The notes under the pieces were generated by a model. The model did not search any database. It was not told where the DNA came from and saw only the letters and a list, made by a program, of their open reading frames with translations. This document shows positions 45,110 through 55,975 of a stretch of DNA of 64,000 nucleotides, one piece after another; within the stretch, counting starts at the first letter, position 1, and every line of letters begins with the position of its first letter. This DNA comes from Okapia johnstoni. Lineage: Eukaryota; Chordata; Mammalia; Artiodactyla; Giraffidae. The translations under genes and the position numbers were made by a program. The stretch spans positions 100,589,628 through 100,653,627 of the forward strand of contig CM044309.1 in NCBI GenBank assembly GCA_024291935.2, read 5' to 3'.

Positions 45110-45605
45110 CACCCATGTCTTGTTTTGTCATAAATTTGTCTATACTTGTCAATTTTCTTTTCATTGCAAGTGGCAGAAACACATAATGAATTAACTCAAA
45201 AGGTGAAAAGTGAAGCTCTGGCTCCGGTAACCAAATCTCAGTAACGGTGAAGCTGACCTCATGGATGAATGTGCCCGGGATGGACTGATGACTCATACAC
45301 AGTCAGGATTCTGCAACTCAGAAGGCTTTCCATGGAACTTCACGCCTTCACGTTTCCCTATTTGGGTGGGAACATGGCTGCGGGCCGCTTCCAGGTCACA
45401 ATTGCTCCTAACAAGTGAGAAGTGATAAGGGTTTCTTCAGCTTCTGCAGAAACATCCTGGAGAAGGCTCCTGATTGGTTGGACTTGGGTCCTGTGCCCAT
45501 CCCTGAACCAGTCCCTGTGGGTAGAGTACCATGATTGGCCCATCCCAATGTCTGTGTCGGCTTCGAATTTCACCAAGATGAGTATGTAAAAGGAAAGAAT
45601 CCCAG
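45110..45605 (-). mobile_element. Ancient mammalian repeat, family unassigned
   Basis: 'cattgcaagtggcagaaaca', 'ggaacatggctgcgggcc', 'gtgcccatccctgaacc'. Similar in character to 22500 and 41235. Strand uncertain. Confidence 0.45.
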
Positions 45606-45643
45606 GTGGATAAGGAAAGGGGATGCCCTCTTCACCACCACCA

Positions 45644-45662
45644 CCCCATCCCACCCCACCCC
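45644..45662 (-). other. G-quadruplex-type motif
   Basis: Four C-runs of 3-4 bases separated by 1-2 bases on the + strand, giving four close G-runs on the minus strand. Confidence 0.55.
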
Positions 45663-45764
45663 AGGCTTCTTTTCAAACTATTAACTGAGTGGTGGGTAAA
45701 AAATAGTGATTCTGCAAATACCGAGAGAGCTGATGAACACAAACTTGTCCCTCACTGGTTATTA

Positions 45765-45785
45765 ATGAACACACACACACACACA
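45765..45785. repeat. (CA)n microsatellite
   Basis: About 10 CA units. Confidence 0.9.
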
Positions 45786-45879
45786 GTGGACCCTCACCAA
45801 GTTCTTTCCCAACTTCAGAACTCCAAGCAGACACCATGGGAAGAGTTCTAGCTCTTCCCATAAGGGTGTATGCGAATGT

Positions 45880-46092
45880 GCTGTGCTTGGTTGCTCAGTC
45901 ATGTCTGACTCTTTGTGACCGCATGGACTGTAGCCCACCAGGCTTCTCTGTCCATGGGGATTCTCTAGGCAAGTATATTGGAGTGGGTTGCCATACCTTC
46001 CTCCAGGGGATCTTCCCAACCCAGGGATCAAACCCAGGGCTCCCTTGTTGCAGGTGGATTCTTTACCATCTGTGTCACCAGGGAAGCCCTCC
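45880..46092 (-). mobile_element. Bov-tA SINE
   Basis: Reverse, full length. The flanks tcccataagggtg and tcccttatgggtg match 11 of 13 bases and are the likely TSD. Confidence 0.9.
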
Positions 46093-46339
46093 CTTATGGG
46101 TGCTGGAGCTCTTTGTTAAAAAAATTTTTTGGCCTTAAGTCTTCAAAATCCCATGTGCATTTTACAGTTACAGCACAATTCCATCTCTGCTAGCCATATT
46201 TCAAAGCTAGTGGCTACTTTATTGGACAACATAGGTAGATCCAATAAACCCCAAGAAACTTATTGCCAGAATACTGATGGCCCCTCACTGCTCTCACACC
46301 AATCCCAATATTGCTTTGGAATCCTGGAATGATCTCAAC

Positions 46340-46654
46340 CTTTTGAGTCAGCACCAAACCCATCTGGCATCTGAAAAATACAGAGGCCACTGTGTAGGAT
46401 TTGCCCCTTGACCTTTGGATTGATGTACTGGAGGATGTAAGACAACAAGCTAAACTCAGCAGTGAGTAAAGCCTGGCGTTCATTTGGAGGGAAACTGGGT
46501 AGCTGGCTGTACTGTGCAGTGAGAAAATAGATGTCATTACAGAGATTGTTGTCATCTTCCCCCAGGGTCATGAGGAGCTGATTTTGTATTTTAGACTGAA
46601 AAGTCTGACAGCTTTTCTTGAACAGAAAATATATTTCTAAATTTTCTAAAACAA
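46340..46654 (-). CDS. Candidate internal coding exon, gene unknown
   Basis: The minus-strand frame is open from about 46673 to the TGA at 46337-46335. A good acceptor ('tattttcttaacag') ends at 46655, and a usable donor (AAAG then gttgag) follows 46340. That gives 315 bases, phase 1 at both ends, 105 codons. A shorter form would use the donor after 46413 (CCAAAG then gtcaag), or the acceptor 'gacttttcag' before 46595. The peptide includes LMTLGEDDNNLCNDIYFLTA and SQLPSFPPNERQALLTAEFS, has mixed hydrophobic/acidic content with no low complexity, and does not resemble BovB, L1 or any repeat in the window. I do not recognise the protein. No companion exon was found, so it could also be an isolated pseudo-exon or old retrocopy piece. 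Confidence 0.42.
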
Positions 46655-46659
46655 CTGTT

Positions 46660-47189
46660 AAGAAAATATGTAATCAAAACAATAACCGACATGAATGACA
46701 AGTGACCTCACTGTATCTTTATTGTGCCAAAGATCGAGATGGTAACAGGATCAGATGAAAGAAACTGTTATCCATCTTAATTCAATTTATCTACAGCCGA
46801 GTTCTTGTGCATTCCTATAAGGTAAAGTAGACTGCATTAGATAGTACCTACTTACATAGAATAAAGTTACATGGAGCTAAAATACATTTTTTAGATGACT
46901 TGGTGGTTGTAGTAGCTGTCATAGTAAGTCTTATTCTCTGACTAAGTAAATAGAAGCTTATACTCACTTTCGCTTTCCTGTATCTTCATTATGACTTCTA
47001 AAATTACTATCTGTCCACTATTAAATATTATAGAAATATATAATTCAAGAATGAAAATTCCATATGATGTTAATTATATATATTCTTTCAGATTTTCCTG
47101 TGTTTGTTACTTTTTCAAAATTAAGTCCATATAATTCATATTCCAATGTTAATTGCATTAATTAAATATGATATAAAAAAGAATCAAAA
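46660..47189. other. AT-rich, unassigned
   Basis: Would be intronic if the exon at 46340-46654 is real. No repeat recognised. Confidence 0.4.
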
Positions 47190-47350
47190 GGTATTAAGTA
47201 GAAGTAAGGCTTCCTTCCTCCCTGTTTCCCAGCTAAACAGTTCCCCTTTCCAAAGACAACCACTGCTAACTACTTCTGTATTTTCCTGAAAATAGTCTAT
47301 GCAAGGAACTACATATAAATCCTTTTTTTTTTTTTTAAACAAATGGTATC
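47190..47350 (-). mobile_element. L1-like fragment
   Basis: 'ccaaagacaaccactgctaa', 'acaaatggtatcattctat' resemble reverse old L1 3' text. Weak. Confidence 0.4.
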
Positions 47351-47361
47351 ATTCTATCCAG

Positions 47362-47578
47362 GGACTTCCCAGGTGGCGCGGTGGTAAAGAATCCGATTAC
47401 CCATGCAGGAGACGCAGTTTCAATCCCTGGGTTGGGAAGATCCCCTAGAGGAGGAAATTGCAACCCATTCCGCTATTCTTCCCTTGATAATCCCATGGAT
47501 AGAGGAGCCTGGCAGTCTATAGTCCATAGGGTCACAAAGAGTCAGGCATGACTGAGCGACTAACACGTACACAGGAAC
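47362..47578 (+). mobile_element. Bov-tA SINE
   Basis: 'gggacttcccaggtggcgc' head to 'ctgagcgactaacacgtaca' tail. Confidence 0.9.
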
Positions 47579-47719
47579 AATCACTGTAATAATCAAATAG
47601 TAATAAATCACATCCTCAACTTCAGAGAACAAAAAGCCTGTTCCCCGAGACTGTATGTGCTGCAGTGTTTGTTATCACAGCTGGAGTCCACTGTTATCAC
47701 AGTGGAGTCCTTACTAAAA

Positions 47720-47928
47720 TGTTTAGTTGCTAAGCTGTGACAGGCTGTTTGCAACCTCATGGACTGTAGCCTTGGCTACCCCGCTCCTCTCTCCATTGGA
47801 TTTTCCAGGCAAGAATACTGGAGTGGGTTGCCATTTCCTTCCCCATGGATCTTCCCCACCCAGGGATTGAACCCATGTCTCCTGCATTGGGAGACAGATT
47901 CTTTACCACTGAGCCACCAGGAAACCAT
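47720..47928 (-). mobile_element. Bov-tA SINE
   Basis: Reverse with a diverged tail ('gttgctaagctgtgacaggc') and intact head end 'gagccaccaggaaacc'. Confidence 0.87.
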
Positions 47929-48179
47929 TAATATGTAGATCTGGTTAAATGAGTAATGTGCCAGGTTCCTTCTGTAATCACTGCTCACTGAGATCTGGGG
48001 CCACTGGGCATCCCAGTCTCCTCCCTTTACAGCAGCAAGCCCCACCCACCCCCAGCCATTCCCTTTAACTCTATCCACCAAACTTGCTTTGTTTTTTCCT
48101 GGTTGTGCTGACTACAATTGATACCTGACAATGCATCATACATTCCTGTGTTTCTTGTTCCTCTCCCCCAGCAGAAAGG

Positions 48180-48285
48180 GGGCAGAACTTTGCCCTACTC
48201 GCTATTGATTTCAAGCACCTAGAACCCGGCTTGGCATAGGGTGGGTGCTCAATACTAATTTGTCGAGTAAATGAATCACCTCTCC
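48180..48285 (+). mobile_element. L2 LINE 3' end
   Basis: 'caagcacctagaacccggct' then 'gggtgggtgctcaatactaa' and 'gagtaaatgaat'. Confidence 0.75.
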
Positions 48286-48685
48286 CCGAAGTCACCTTCT
48301 TAGCATTGACCAGGTGGAGCCTGAACTCTCATAAACAATGGAAAGTCTTACTAAAAATGGAACTTATCTGCTTCAGAGAGAATGGGTGGGGATCAAGTTA
48401 CTGTTGCCCAGTGTCTCCAGACAGTCGAATAGAGGAGGAAAATGGGGGCAGCTCAGGGTTTCTTCATTGTCCTAGCTTCCTCTGTGAATCAGAGGATAAA
48501 CGATGCTCCTTCGCTTGTCCCAAGACCTAAGCACCAGTGATGAAATAGTCCAGAAATGGCCAAACGAGAGCCTGAGAACAACAGATAGACATCTAAGTGC
48601 TTTGTTTTTGACTCTTAAGCTGGAAGGAGAAGATCAAAAGAATTTCGCTTATAATAATATTGGAATTATTTTATTAATTATTATA
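48286..48685. other. Unassigned non-coding stretch
   Basis: Two overlapping forward frames (48306-48530, 48503-48769) have no motif. The second runs into the AT repeat. Confidence 0.4.
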
Positions 48686-48686
48686 T

Positions 48687-48690
<4 letters not shown>

Positions 48691-48724
<34 letters not shown>
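48691..48724. repeat. (AT)17 microsatellite
   Basis: Thirty-four bases of pure AT directly before a SINE head. Confidence 0.97.
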
Positions 48725-48726
<2 letters not shown>

Positions 48727-48945
48727 ACTTCCCAGCTGGCACAGAGATAAAGAATCCTCCTGCCAATGAGACACAGGAGGCCCAGGTTCGATCCCTGGGT
48801 GAGGAAGATCCCCTGGAGAAGGTAATGGCTACCGACTCCGGTATTCTTGCCTGGAGAATTCCATGGACAGAGGAGCCTTGTGGGCTACAGTCCAGGGGGT
48901 TGCAAAGAGTCAGACACAACCAAGCAACTAATGCTTTCACTTTTC
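48725..48945 (+). mobile_element. Bov-tA SINE
   Basis: 'ggacttcccagctggcacag' head to 'caaccaagcaactaatgc'. A small duplication sits in the head ('gagacacaggagg'). Confidence 0.9.
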
Positions 48946-49300
48946 TGTGCTATACAGTAGGTGCTTGTTGTTTATTTTATATATAGTAGTAAGAGTTGGA
49001 TACGACTGAGTGACTAAGCACAGCACAGTGTGTAGCTGTTCACCTCAAACTCCTAGTTTACCCCTCTCCCTGCTGCCATTTCCCCTTGGTAACCATAAGT
49101 TTGTTTTCTCTGTCTGTGAGTCTGCTTCTGTGTGTAAATAAGTTCATTTGTATCATCGAGAATATGAAATTTTGGTGATGGGCAATAATTTCTGTCTTTT
49201 GCAAGTTATCTATGGGAAAATCAGACTTTTTTCCCAAAGTATTTCTATTATATATGTATATATATATATATGTATGTATATATTTTAAGTAGAACATAAC
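48946..49300 (-). mobile_element. L1 3' end (ruminant L1)
   Basis: 'tgctatacagtaggtgcttg', 'ccccttggtaaccataagtt', 'aaataagttcatttgtatca'. Interrupted by a 36-base SINE tail at 48991-49026. Confidence 0.85.
48991..49026 (+). mobile_element. 36-base SINE tail insertion
   Basis: 'agagttggatacgactgagt' then gactaagcacagcac: only the 3' tail of a Bov-tA, with agt repeated on both sides. Confidence 0.75.
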
Positions 49301-49554
49301 TAAGAAGAAAATTTAGCCTCCTAGAGGAAGAAGTACAGAAAACTCTAGTAAATTTTATGTAAATCAGGTTGAACACTCCACACAACAGTTATTGAAAACA
49401 AATGTAGGGTTTGGTTTTCTCTACAGTCATTTGAAAATGCTTGTCCAATTTAATTAGCTCCTAAGGTCATGCAAAAAAAGATGAATAAATAAGTAAAACA
49501 ACTAACAATTATCAAATAGCTTGTGACTGCCAAATGTGTAAGCCATTTTCAGAC

Positions 49555-49764
49555 ACTGTTAGTCTCTCAGTCGTATCCAACTCTTTGTCCAGACTCGTGT
49601 CTCACTGTAGCCTGCCAGGCTTCTCTGTCTGTTGGATTCTCCAGGCAGAATACTGGAGTGGGTAGCCATTACCTTCTCCAGGGGATCTTCCTGATTGATC
49701 AGACTTGAACCCGGGTCTCCTGCATCGCAGGCAGATTCTTTACCATCTAAGCCACCAGGGAACT
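49555..49764 (-). mobile_element. Bov-tA SINE
   Basis: Reverse: 'gttagtctctcagtcgtatc' to 'taagccaccaggga'. Confidence 0.9.
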
Positions 49765-50024
49765 GGGGAGAGGTTCAGGGCAGATACAAGGGTAATATCT
49801 GATGAGCTGTTTGCCTACAGGGTGATTATAGCCAAGTGGAGATAGTAGAGCATAAACCACAAAAGGGGCTTTTTGGCCTTGTGGTCACATCATCAAGTTT
49901 AGCCTTATTTGTATCCACTGTGCAACTAATGTGTGGAGGGAGAGGGGAGAATAGATTGTTAATCACTAAAGTAATTTCTAGCTCTAAAACCTTTTATAAA
50001 TTTAAATGCCACTCTGGCAACTCA
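49765..50024. other. Unassigned non-coding stretch
   Basis: Nothing recognised. Confidence 0.4.
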
Positions 50025-50704
50025 ACATTCAGAAAACTAAGATCATGGCATCTGGTCCCATCACTTCATGGCAAATAGATGGGGAAACAGTGAAAACAGT
50101 GACAGACTTTATTTTGGGAGGCTCCAAAATCACTGCAGATGGTGACTGCAGCCATGAAATTAAAAGACGCTTACTCCTTGGAGGAAAAGCTATGACCAAC
50201 CCAGACAGCTTATTAAAAAGCAGAGACATTACTTTGCCAACAAAGGTCTGTCTAGTCAAAGCTATGATTTTTCCAGTAGTCACGTATGAATGTGAGAGTT
50301 GGACTATAAAGAAAGCTGAGCGCCGCAAGAATTGATGCTTTTGGACTGTGGTGTTGGAGAAGACTCTTGAGAGTCTCTTGGACTGCAGGGAGATCCAACC
50401 AGTCCATCCTAAAGGAAATCAGTCCTGGGTGTTCATTGGAAGGACTGATGCTGAAGCTGAAACTCCAATACTTTGGCCACCTCATGCAAAGAACCGACTC
50501 ATTGGAAAAGACCCTAATGCTGGGTAGGATTGGGGGCAGGAGGAGAAGGGGACGACAGAGGATGAGATGGTTGGATGGCATCACCGACTCAATGGACATG
50601 AGTTTGAGTAAACTCTGGGAGTTGGTGATGGACAGGGAGGCCTGGCATGTTGCAGTCCATGGGGTCGCAAAGAGTTGGACGTGACTGAGTGACTGAACTG
50701 AACT
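50025..50704 (+). mobile_element. BovB LINE 3' fragment
   Basis: Starts after the RT catalytic box at the 'cattcagaaaactaagatca' region and codes the C-terminal part in two frames (50006-50335 and 50367-50684), split by a one-base change near 50325. Tail gactgaactgaactg. Similar 'ctggca' flanks may be a decayed TSD. Confidence 0.93.
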
Positions 50705-50814
50705 GGCACATTCAAGCCTTTGGAAGATTTTGTGTGCGTATGTGTGATGGCAAGAAAGAGCTCACACTGTAAAAAATTAACTTTCTTTCTACTATAAGTA
50801 TTTAAAAGCTCCAG

Positions 50815-50998
50815 GGACTTCCCTGGTGGTCCAGTGGTTAAGACTTCGCCTTCCAGTGCAGGGGGTGCAGGTTTGATCCCTGGTTGGGGAGCAAAGATCC
50901 CACATGCCTAGTGGCCAAAAAATGCATAAAACTGAAGTAATATTGTAACAAATTCAATAAAGAGTTTAAATGGTCCTCATTAAAAGGAAAAAAAAAAG
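50815..50998 (+). mobile_element. CHR-type SINE
   Basis: Full head, 'tgatccctggttggggagc', and the variant end 'attgtaacaaattcaataaa' with poly(A). Confidence 0.92.
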
Positions 50999-51675
50999 CA
51001 CTTATAGCATACATAGCTTGGTGCTGGAGATGTATTGGAACAACACATGCAAAGAGTTTGTGGTCTAGTGTGTTTCCTATTTCTTAAGCCTTTGTCTTCT
51101 ATATGTATTCAGTATTTAGTAGAGTTTAAGAAAAAAGCAGGCAAGAACAGATCCTGTGGTAGCTATATGGGACACATAAAATAAGCCTAGCTTTGTTGAA
51201 AAGCATTCTTATTTCCTATGCAATTGGCATGTGGTAATTATATTTGCTTTCTAATTCCTAATGAACACTTCTTGAGTAATTGGCACCCTGTTCATGCTCC
51301 CCAGTACTAAGAATTACACTGGATAACCTCCACGGAAGTGGTGTGTGTATAATTTGATGAACTGGAAGGGTAAGGCATCCACTATAATTGAAATCAGTTT
51401 CCCTGTTGCATTTAATGTTGGTGTACTAAGAAGGGGAAGAGAAGTCATGTATAATTATGATTAAAAGGGAATTTCTCAGGCATTTCAAGGGCTCCTTCAT
51501 GCTCTGACCTAAGGAACAAATGGGTGAAGTCTTGCTGTTTGTGTGGTATAGAGTCCAGAAGTCTCCGGGGGCGGTGGGGGCATGGGAATCTACTGAATCA
51601 GTTCAATTAAGTTCCACAGACTTAGTTGAACATCAACTATATGACATGCACTTTGCTAGGTTCACATTTAAAAAA
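50999..51675 (+). mobile_element. Mostly unassigned; L2-like ends
   Basis: 51005-51075 ('gtttgtggtctagtgtg') and 51625-51670 ('caactatatgacatgcactt') resemble L2 3' text. The middle is unassigned. Confidence 0.35.
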
Positions 51676-51685
51676 ACAAAAAATT

Positions 51686-51800
51686 GGGAATTCCCTGGAA
51701 GTTCAGTGATTAGGATTTTCACCAGGTTTTAGCTGGTTGGGGAGCTAAGATCCTGAAAGTCCTGTGGCATAGCCTCCCACCCCCCAAAAAATTAATAAGA
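51686..51800 (+). mobile_element. CHR-type SINE with deletion
   Basis: 'gggaattccctggaagttca' head and 'ttggggagctaagatcctg'. Part of the box region between them is lost. Confidence 0.8.
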
Positions 51801-51885
51801 TGCAGCTTCAGAAGTTTTTGAAGGGATCAGAGGAGAGATAAATTAGGAAGCTGAGATCAAGATATACACACTACTATGTATCAAA

Positions 51886-52097
51886 TGGGATTCCCTGGTG
51901 ACTCAGCAGTAAAGAATCTGCCTGCAATGCAGGAGACGCAGTAAACTCAGGTTTGATCCCTGGGTCTGGAAGATCCCCTGGAGAAGGGAATGGCAACCCA
52001 CTCCAGTATTGTCTCCTGGAGAATCCCAGGGACAGAGGAGCCTGGTGGGCTACAGCCCATAGGTTCACAAAGAGTCAGACACGACTGAAGTGACTTA
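51886..52097 (+). mobile_element. Bov-tA SINE
   Basis: Full-length with a 10-base insertion (gcagtaaact) before box B. Flanks tatcaaat at 51878 and about 52106 suggest a TSD. Confidence 0.9.
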
Positions 52098-52105
52098 GCA
52101 TGCAT

Positions 52106-52320
52106 ATATCAAATAGATAACCAACAAGGACCTACTGTATAGCACAGGGAACTATACTCAGTATTTTTCAGTAACTTATGAGGGAAAAGAATCTGAAAAG
52201 AGGTATACCTGCACACATATATTGTATAACTGAATCACTGTGCTGTACACTTGAAACTAACACAATAGTAAATCAACTATGCTTCAATTAAAAAATAAAA
52301 AATAAATAAAACAGAAAAAG
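52106..52320 (+). mobile_element. L1 3' end (ruminant L1)
   Basis: 'tagataaccaacaaggacct', 'gtgctgtacacttgaaacta', 'atgcttcaattaaaaaataa' and an A-rich tail. Confidence 0.88.
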
Positions 52321-52454
52321 CTGTGGTGAGTGCAGTGATGGCAGGTAAATAATAACCTTTACTGACATCTTTCCAAATCCTTTAATTCCTTCTAACACAA
52401 TTCAAGTCACATACACAATTGTTCTTGTGGGCAATTAGAGTTAAGAGATGCTAG

Positions 52455-52645
52455 TGTAAGGGTCCGACACGACTGAGCGACTTCACTTTCACTTTTCACT
52501 TTCATGAACTGGAGAAGGAAATGGCAACCCACTCCAGTATTCTTGCCTGGAGAATCCCAGGGACGGCGGAGCCTGGTGGGCTGCCGTCTATGGGGTTGCA
52601 CAGAGTCGGACACGACTGAAGCGACTTAGCAGCAGCAGCAGTGAA
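52455..52645 (+). mobile_element. Bov-A2 SINE, 5'-truncated
   Basis: End of the first Bov-A unit, the 'cttcactttcacttttcact' linker, a complete second unit, and an (agc)n tail. Confidence 0.92.
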
Positions 52646-53281
52646 TTTATCTGAAAGAAATAATGACATTCAGCAGAAGAGCCCAGTTCAAGATGGCAGG
52701 CTAAGTATTTACCTCTACTACCTCCCTAAGCCCCATCAAAAAATAATAATAATAAAAGATATCCTAAAAAGAATTGGTTTATAACATCTCTAACAATGAG
52801 ATAGGTGTTAGTAACAGACAAGAAATCTCATCTAATTTCTGGGTGCCAAAAGCAGAGCACAGGAAAAATGGAAACATTATAGCCTGGATATAAACGTCGT
52901 AGACCTTGACAGCAATGGTGTAGAGGAAAGAAATTTGAAGGAGTGACAGGAGAGGAGAGTGCAGAGGCTCTAACCTCTGCAAAGCATCAGCAAAACACCA
53001 GTACTTTCTGGTTAAAGTTCAAGCAGAAGACAATTCTCAGGACATTATATGAAGTAATCAATATAACCACTAAAATAACTAAACACAATGGCAGAAAGAA
53101 AATCAGGAGGTGGAAGGGGGATGGGATGGAGAGAAAGCCCTAAATTCCTCAACTTCCTTATCAAGGAGTAGATAGATACTATCTAACGTTGAGAAATCAA
53201 GAAGTAATTGCAGTTGTTGGGATAACTACCAAAAGTAGTAAAACTAGATATGATTGCAAGTGTTTGCCTCTAAGGTATAGA
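52646..53281. other. Unassigned non-coding stretch
   Basis: Includes an (aat)n tract at about 52742-52755. Nothing else recognised. Confidence 0.4.
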
Positions 53282-53480
53282 GCTTCCCTGGTGGCTCAGA
53301 CAGTGAAGAATCTGCCTGCAGTGCAGGGGACCCAGGTTCAATCCCTGGTTTGGGAAGATCCGCTAGAGAAGGGAATGGCTACTCACTCCAGTATTCTTGC
53401 CTGGAGAATTCCGTGGACACAGGAGCCTGGCCGGCTATCCATCCATGGGGTTGCAAAGAGTCAGGCATGACCAAACACAG
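53282..53480 (+). mobile_element. Bov-tA SINE
   Basis: 'agcttccctggtggctcaga' head to 'gagtcaggcatgaccaaaca' tail. Confidence 0.92.
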
Positions 53481-54429
53481 TTACTTATGGTGTGTCCAAA
53501 AGAGGAGCAATGGACAAAGACGATTTTACTTTACATTTCTTACTTTTAGGACTGTTGGATTTTTCAAGCAAGTATATTGAACATTTTTATAGTGAACAAA
53601 TAAGAAGATAGGTACTTGAACAAAGAAGTATTCTGAGTTTAAAAATAAACAAGAATGAGATATTTTATATATTAGGTAGAAAAAGAAACTATACACGGAA
53701 CAATACCTAAAATATAATCCTGTTGTGTTTCTAAAAAATTTCTGTCGATATATGAAATCTATGTTTATAAATGCAAACAAAAGGCTTTACCAATGGTTTC
53801 CCAGCAAAGGATGGATGGAATTGATGAGAAGAGATGAAAGGAGAATCATTTTTGCCTCTTAATGTACTTCTGAATTATTTGAAATGGTTCCAAGGAGCTT
53901 CTATAACTCTTGAAAGCTTATAAAAACAATTTATTAAAATGAATACATTCAGGATTTTCTATGGAACACTAGAGTGGCTGCTATTTATCATAGAAATGTG
54001 GGAGATGCATTCAGAGATCTATTTTTAAATAATAGGCAGGAGGACTTACGTTTTCTGCTGTAATCAGTAAATACCACAATTCTACACTGCACTGAACTTT
54101 TCACTCCCCATTTCCACCTCCTTCTGTTCTCTCATTGTTCCACAAAAACACAAAACAAAGAAACAAACGAAAGTCAAACACCATCAAATAATCTCTCCAT
54201 GTTTCATCAATGCTCCTGTTTCCCCTTTGCTCAGTGACATATCTTCTAGCAGGACGGCAGAGACAAAACTGAATGGCTTCATATTTATGAACCAGTCTTT
54301 GGTTTACACAAACTCAATGGTTTTAGTGGGAAAATGTTCAAGAACTATGTTTATTTATACAAAAAAGCAAAATGAACACATTAATTAGGAAAATGGCAAA
54401 AATACACTGAAATCTGCACACAGGTGTGT
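53481..54429. other. 0.95-kb unassigned block
   Basis: No repeat, exon or RNA recognised. AT-rich. Confidence 0.4.
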
Positions 54430-54582
54430 CCATTCGTCCATTTAACAATTGTAGACTGAATTCCCACCATGGGCTATGCATTGTACTAATCACAGGTGAA
54501 AGGACATAGATCATACTATCTCTTGCCTTCAAGGAATCCGTAGTCACGTGGCTCAAAGGACAACAAATACACAATTACAATA
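54430..54582 (+). mobile_element. L2 LINE 3' region
   Basis: 'gggctatgcattgtactaat' and 'tcttgccttcaaggaatccg' match the L2 order (size/weight box then 'ctcaaggagct'). Confidence 0.65.
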
Positions 54583-54639
54583 CATGGCGAAAAGTGCTTT
54601 GGATTGATATAGGCAGAATGCTCAAGAAAAGTTTATCTA

Positions 54640-55975
54640 CCCTAATTTGTTGATTATGCCAAAGCCTTTAACTGTGTGGATCACAACAAACTGTGGAAAA
54701 TTCTTCAAGAGATGGGAATACCAGACCACCTAACCTGCCTCCTGAGAAATCTGTATGCAGATCAAGAAGCAACAGTTAGAACCAGACATGGAACAACAGA
54801 CTGGTTCCAAATTAGGAACGGAGTACATCAAAGCTGTATTTTGTCACCCTGCTTTTTAACTTATATGCAGAGTGAAAGTGAAAGTAAAGTCGCTCAGTCG
54901 TGTCCAACTCTTTGCAACCCCATGGACTGTAGCCTATCAGGCTCCTCCGTCCATGGAATTTTCCAGGCAAGAGTACTGGAGTGGGTTGCCATTTCCTTCT
55001 CCAGGGGCTCTTCCTGAACCAGAGATCGAACTCCGGTCTCCCGCATTGCAGCCAGACACTTTACCATCTGAGCCACCTGGGAAGCCTATATGCAGAATAT
55101 ATCATGCGAAATGCCGGGCTGGATGAAGCACAAGTTGGAATCAAGATTGCCAGGAAAAATATCAATAACCTTAGATACCCAGATGATACCACCCTTATGG
55201 CAGAAAGTGAAGAAGCACTAAGGAGCCTCTTGATGAAAGTGAAAGAGGAAAGTGAAAAAGCTGGCTTAAAACAAAATTCATAAAACTAAGATCATGGCAT
55301 CTGGTCCCATCACTTCATGGCAAATAGATGAGGAAACAATGGAAACAGTGAGAGACTTTATTTTCTTGGGCTCCCAAATCATTGTAGATGGTGACTGCAG
55401 CCATGAAATTAAAAGACGCTTGCTCTTTGGAAGAAAAGCTATGACCAACCTAGATAGCATATTAAAAAGCAGAGACATTACTTTGCCAACAAAGGTCTGT
55501 TTAGTCAAAGCCATTGTTTTTCCAGTAGTCATGTGTGGATGTGAGTGTTGGACTATAAAGAAAGCTGAGTGCCAAAGAATTGATGCTTTTGAACTGTGGT
55601 GTTGGAGAATACTCTTGAGAGTCCCTTGGACTGCAAGGAGATCCAACCAGTCCATCCTAAAGGAAATCAGTCCTGAATATTCACTGGAAGGACTGATGCT
55701 GAAGCTTAAACTCCAATAGTTTGGCCACCTGATGCAAAGAACTGACTCACTGGAAAAGACCCTGATGCTGGAAAAGGTTGAAGACGGAGGAAAAGGGTAT
55801 AACAGGAAGAAAAGGGGATGACAGGATGACATGGTTGGATGGCATCACCGACTTGATGAACATGAGTTTGAGCAAGCTCCAGGAGTTGCTGATGGACAGG
55901 AAAGCCTGGCATGCTGCAGTCCATGGGGTCACAGAGAGTCAGACACGACTGAGCGACTGAACTGAACTGAGCGGA
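54640..55975 (+). mobile_element. BovB LINE, split by Bov-tA
   Basis: Parts 54640-54871 and 55097-55975. Both catalytic boxes are damaged: motif A reads AFNCVDH (Asp to Asn, about 54663) and YADD reads YPDD (about 55177). The C-terminal frame 55294-55719 ends at a TAG, followed by a tandem-like duplication around 55780-55820. Tail gactgaactgaactga. Clearly dead. Confidence 0.95.
54872..55086 (-). mobile_element. Bov-tA SINE inside BovB
   Basis: Reverse, full length; 10-base TSD tatatgcaga at 54862-54871 and 55087-55096. It splits the RT coding region between motif A and the YADD-like box. Confidence 0.95.

Noticed and set aside
45848..46110. Inverted repeat agctc...cccataaggg / cccttatggg...gagct around a SINE
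   Set aside because: The same bases align directly at 11 of 13 positions, so a decayed target-site duplication of a near-palindromic site is the simpler reading.
46796..46820. 25-base forward micro-exon with acceptor and gtaaag donor
   Set aside because: Too short to judge, wrong strand relative to the better candidate, and such motif pairs are common by chance in AT-rich DNA.
48033..48058. C-rich stretch as a possible minus-strand G-quadruplex
   Set aside because: Only three C-runs of three or more within short distance.
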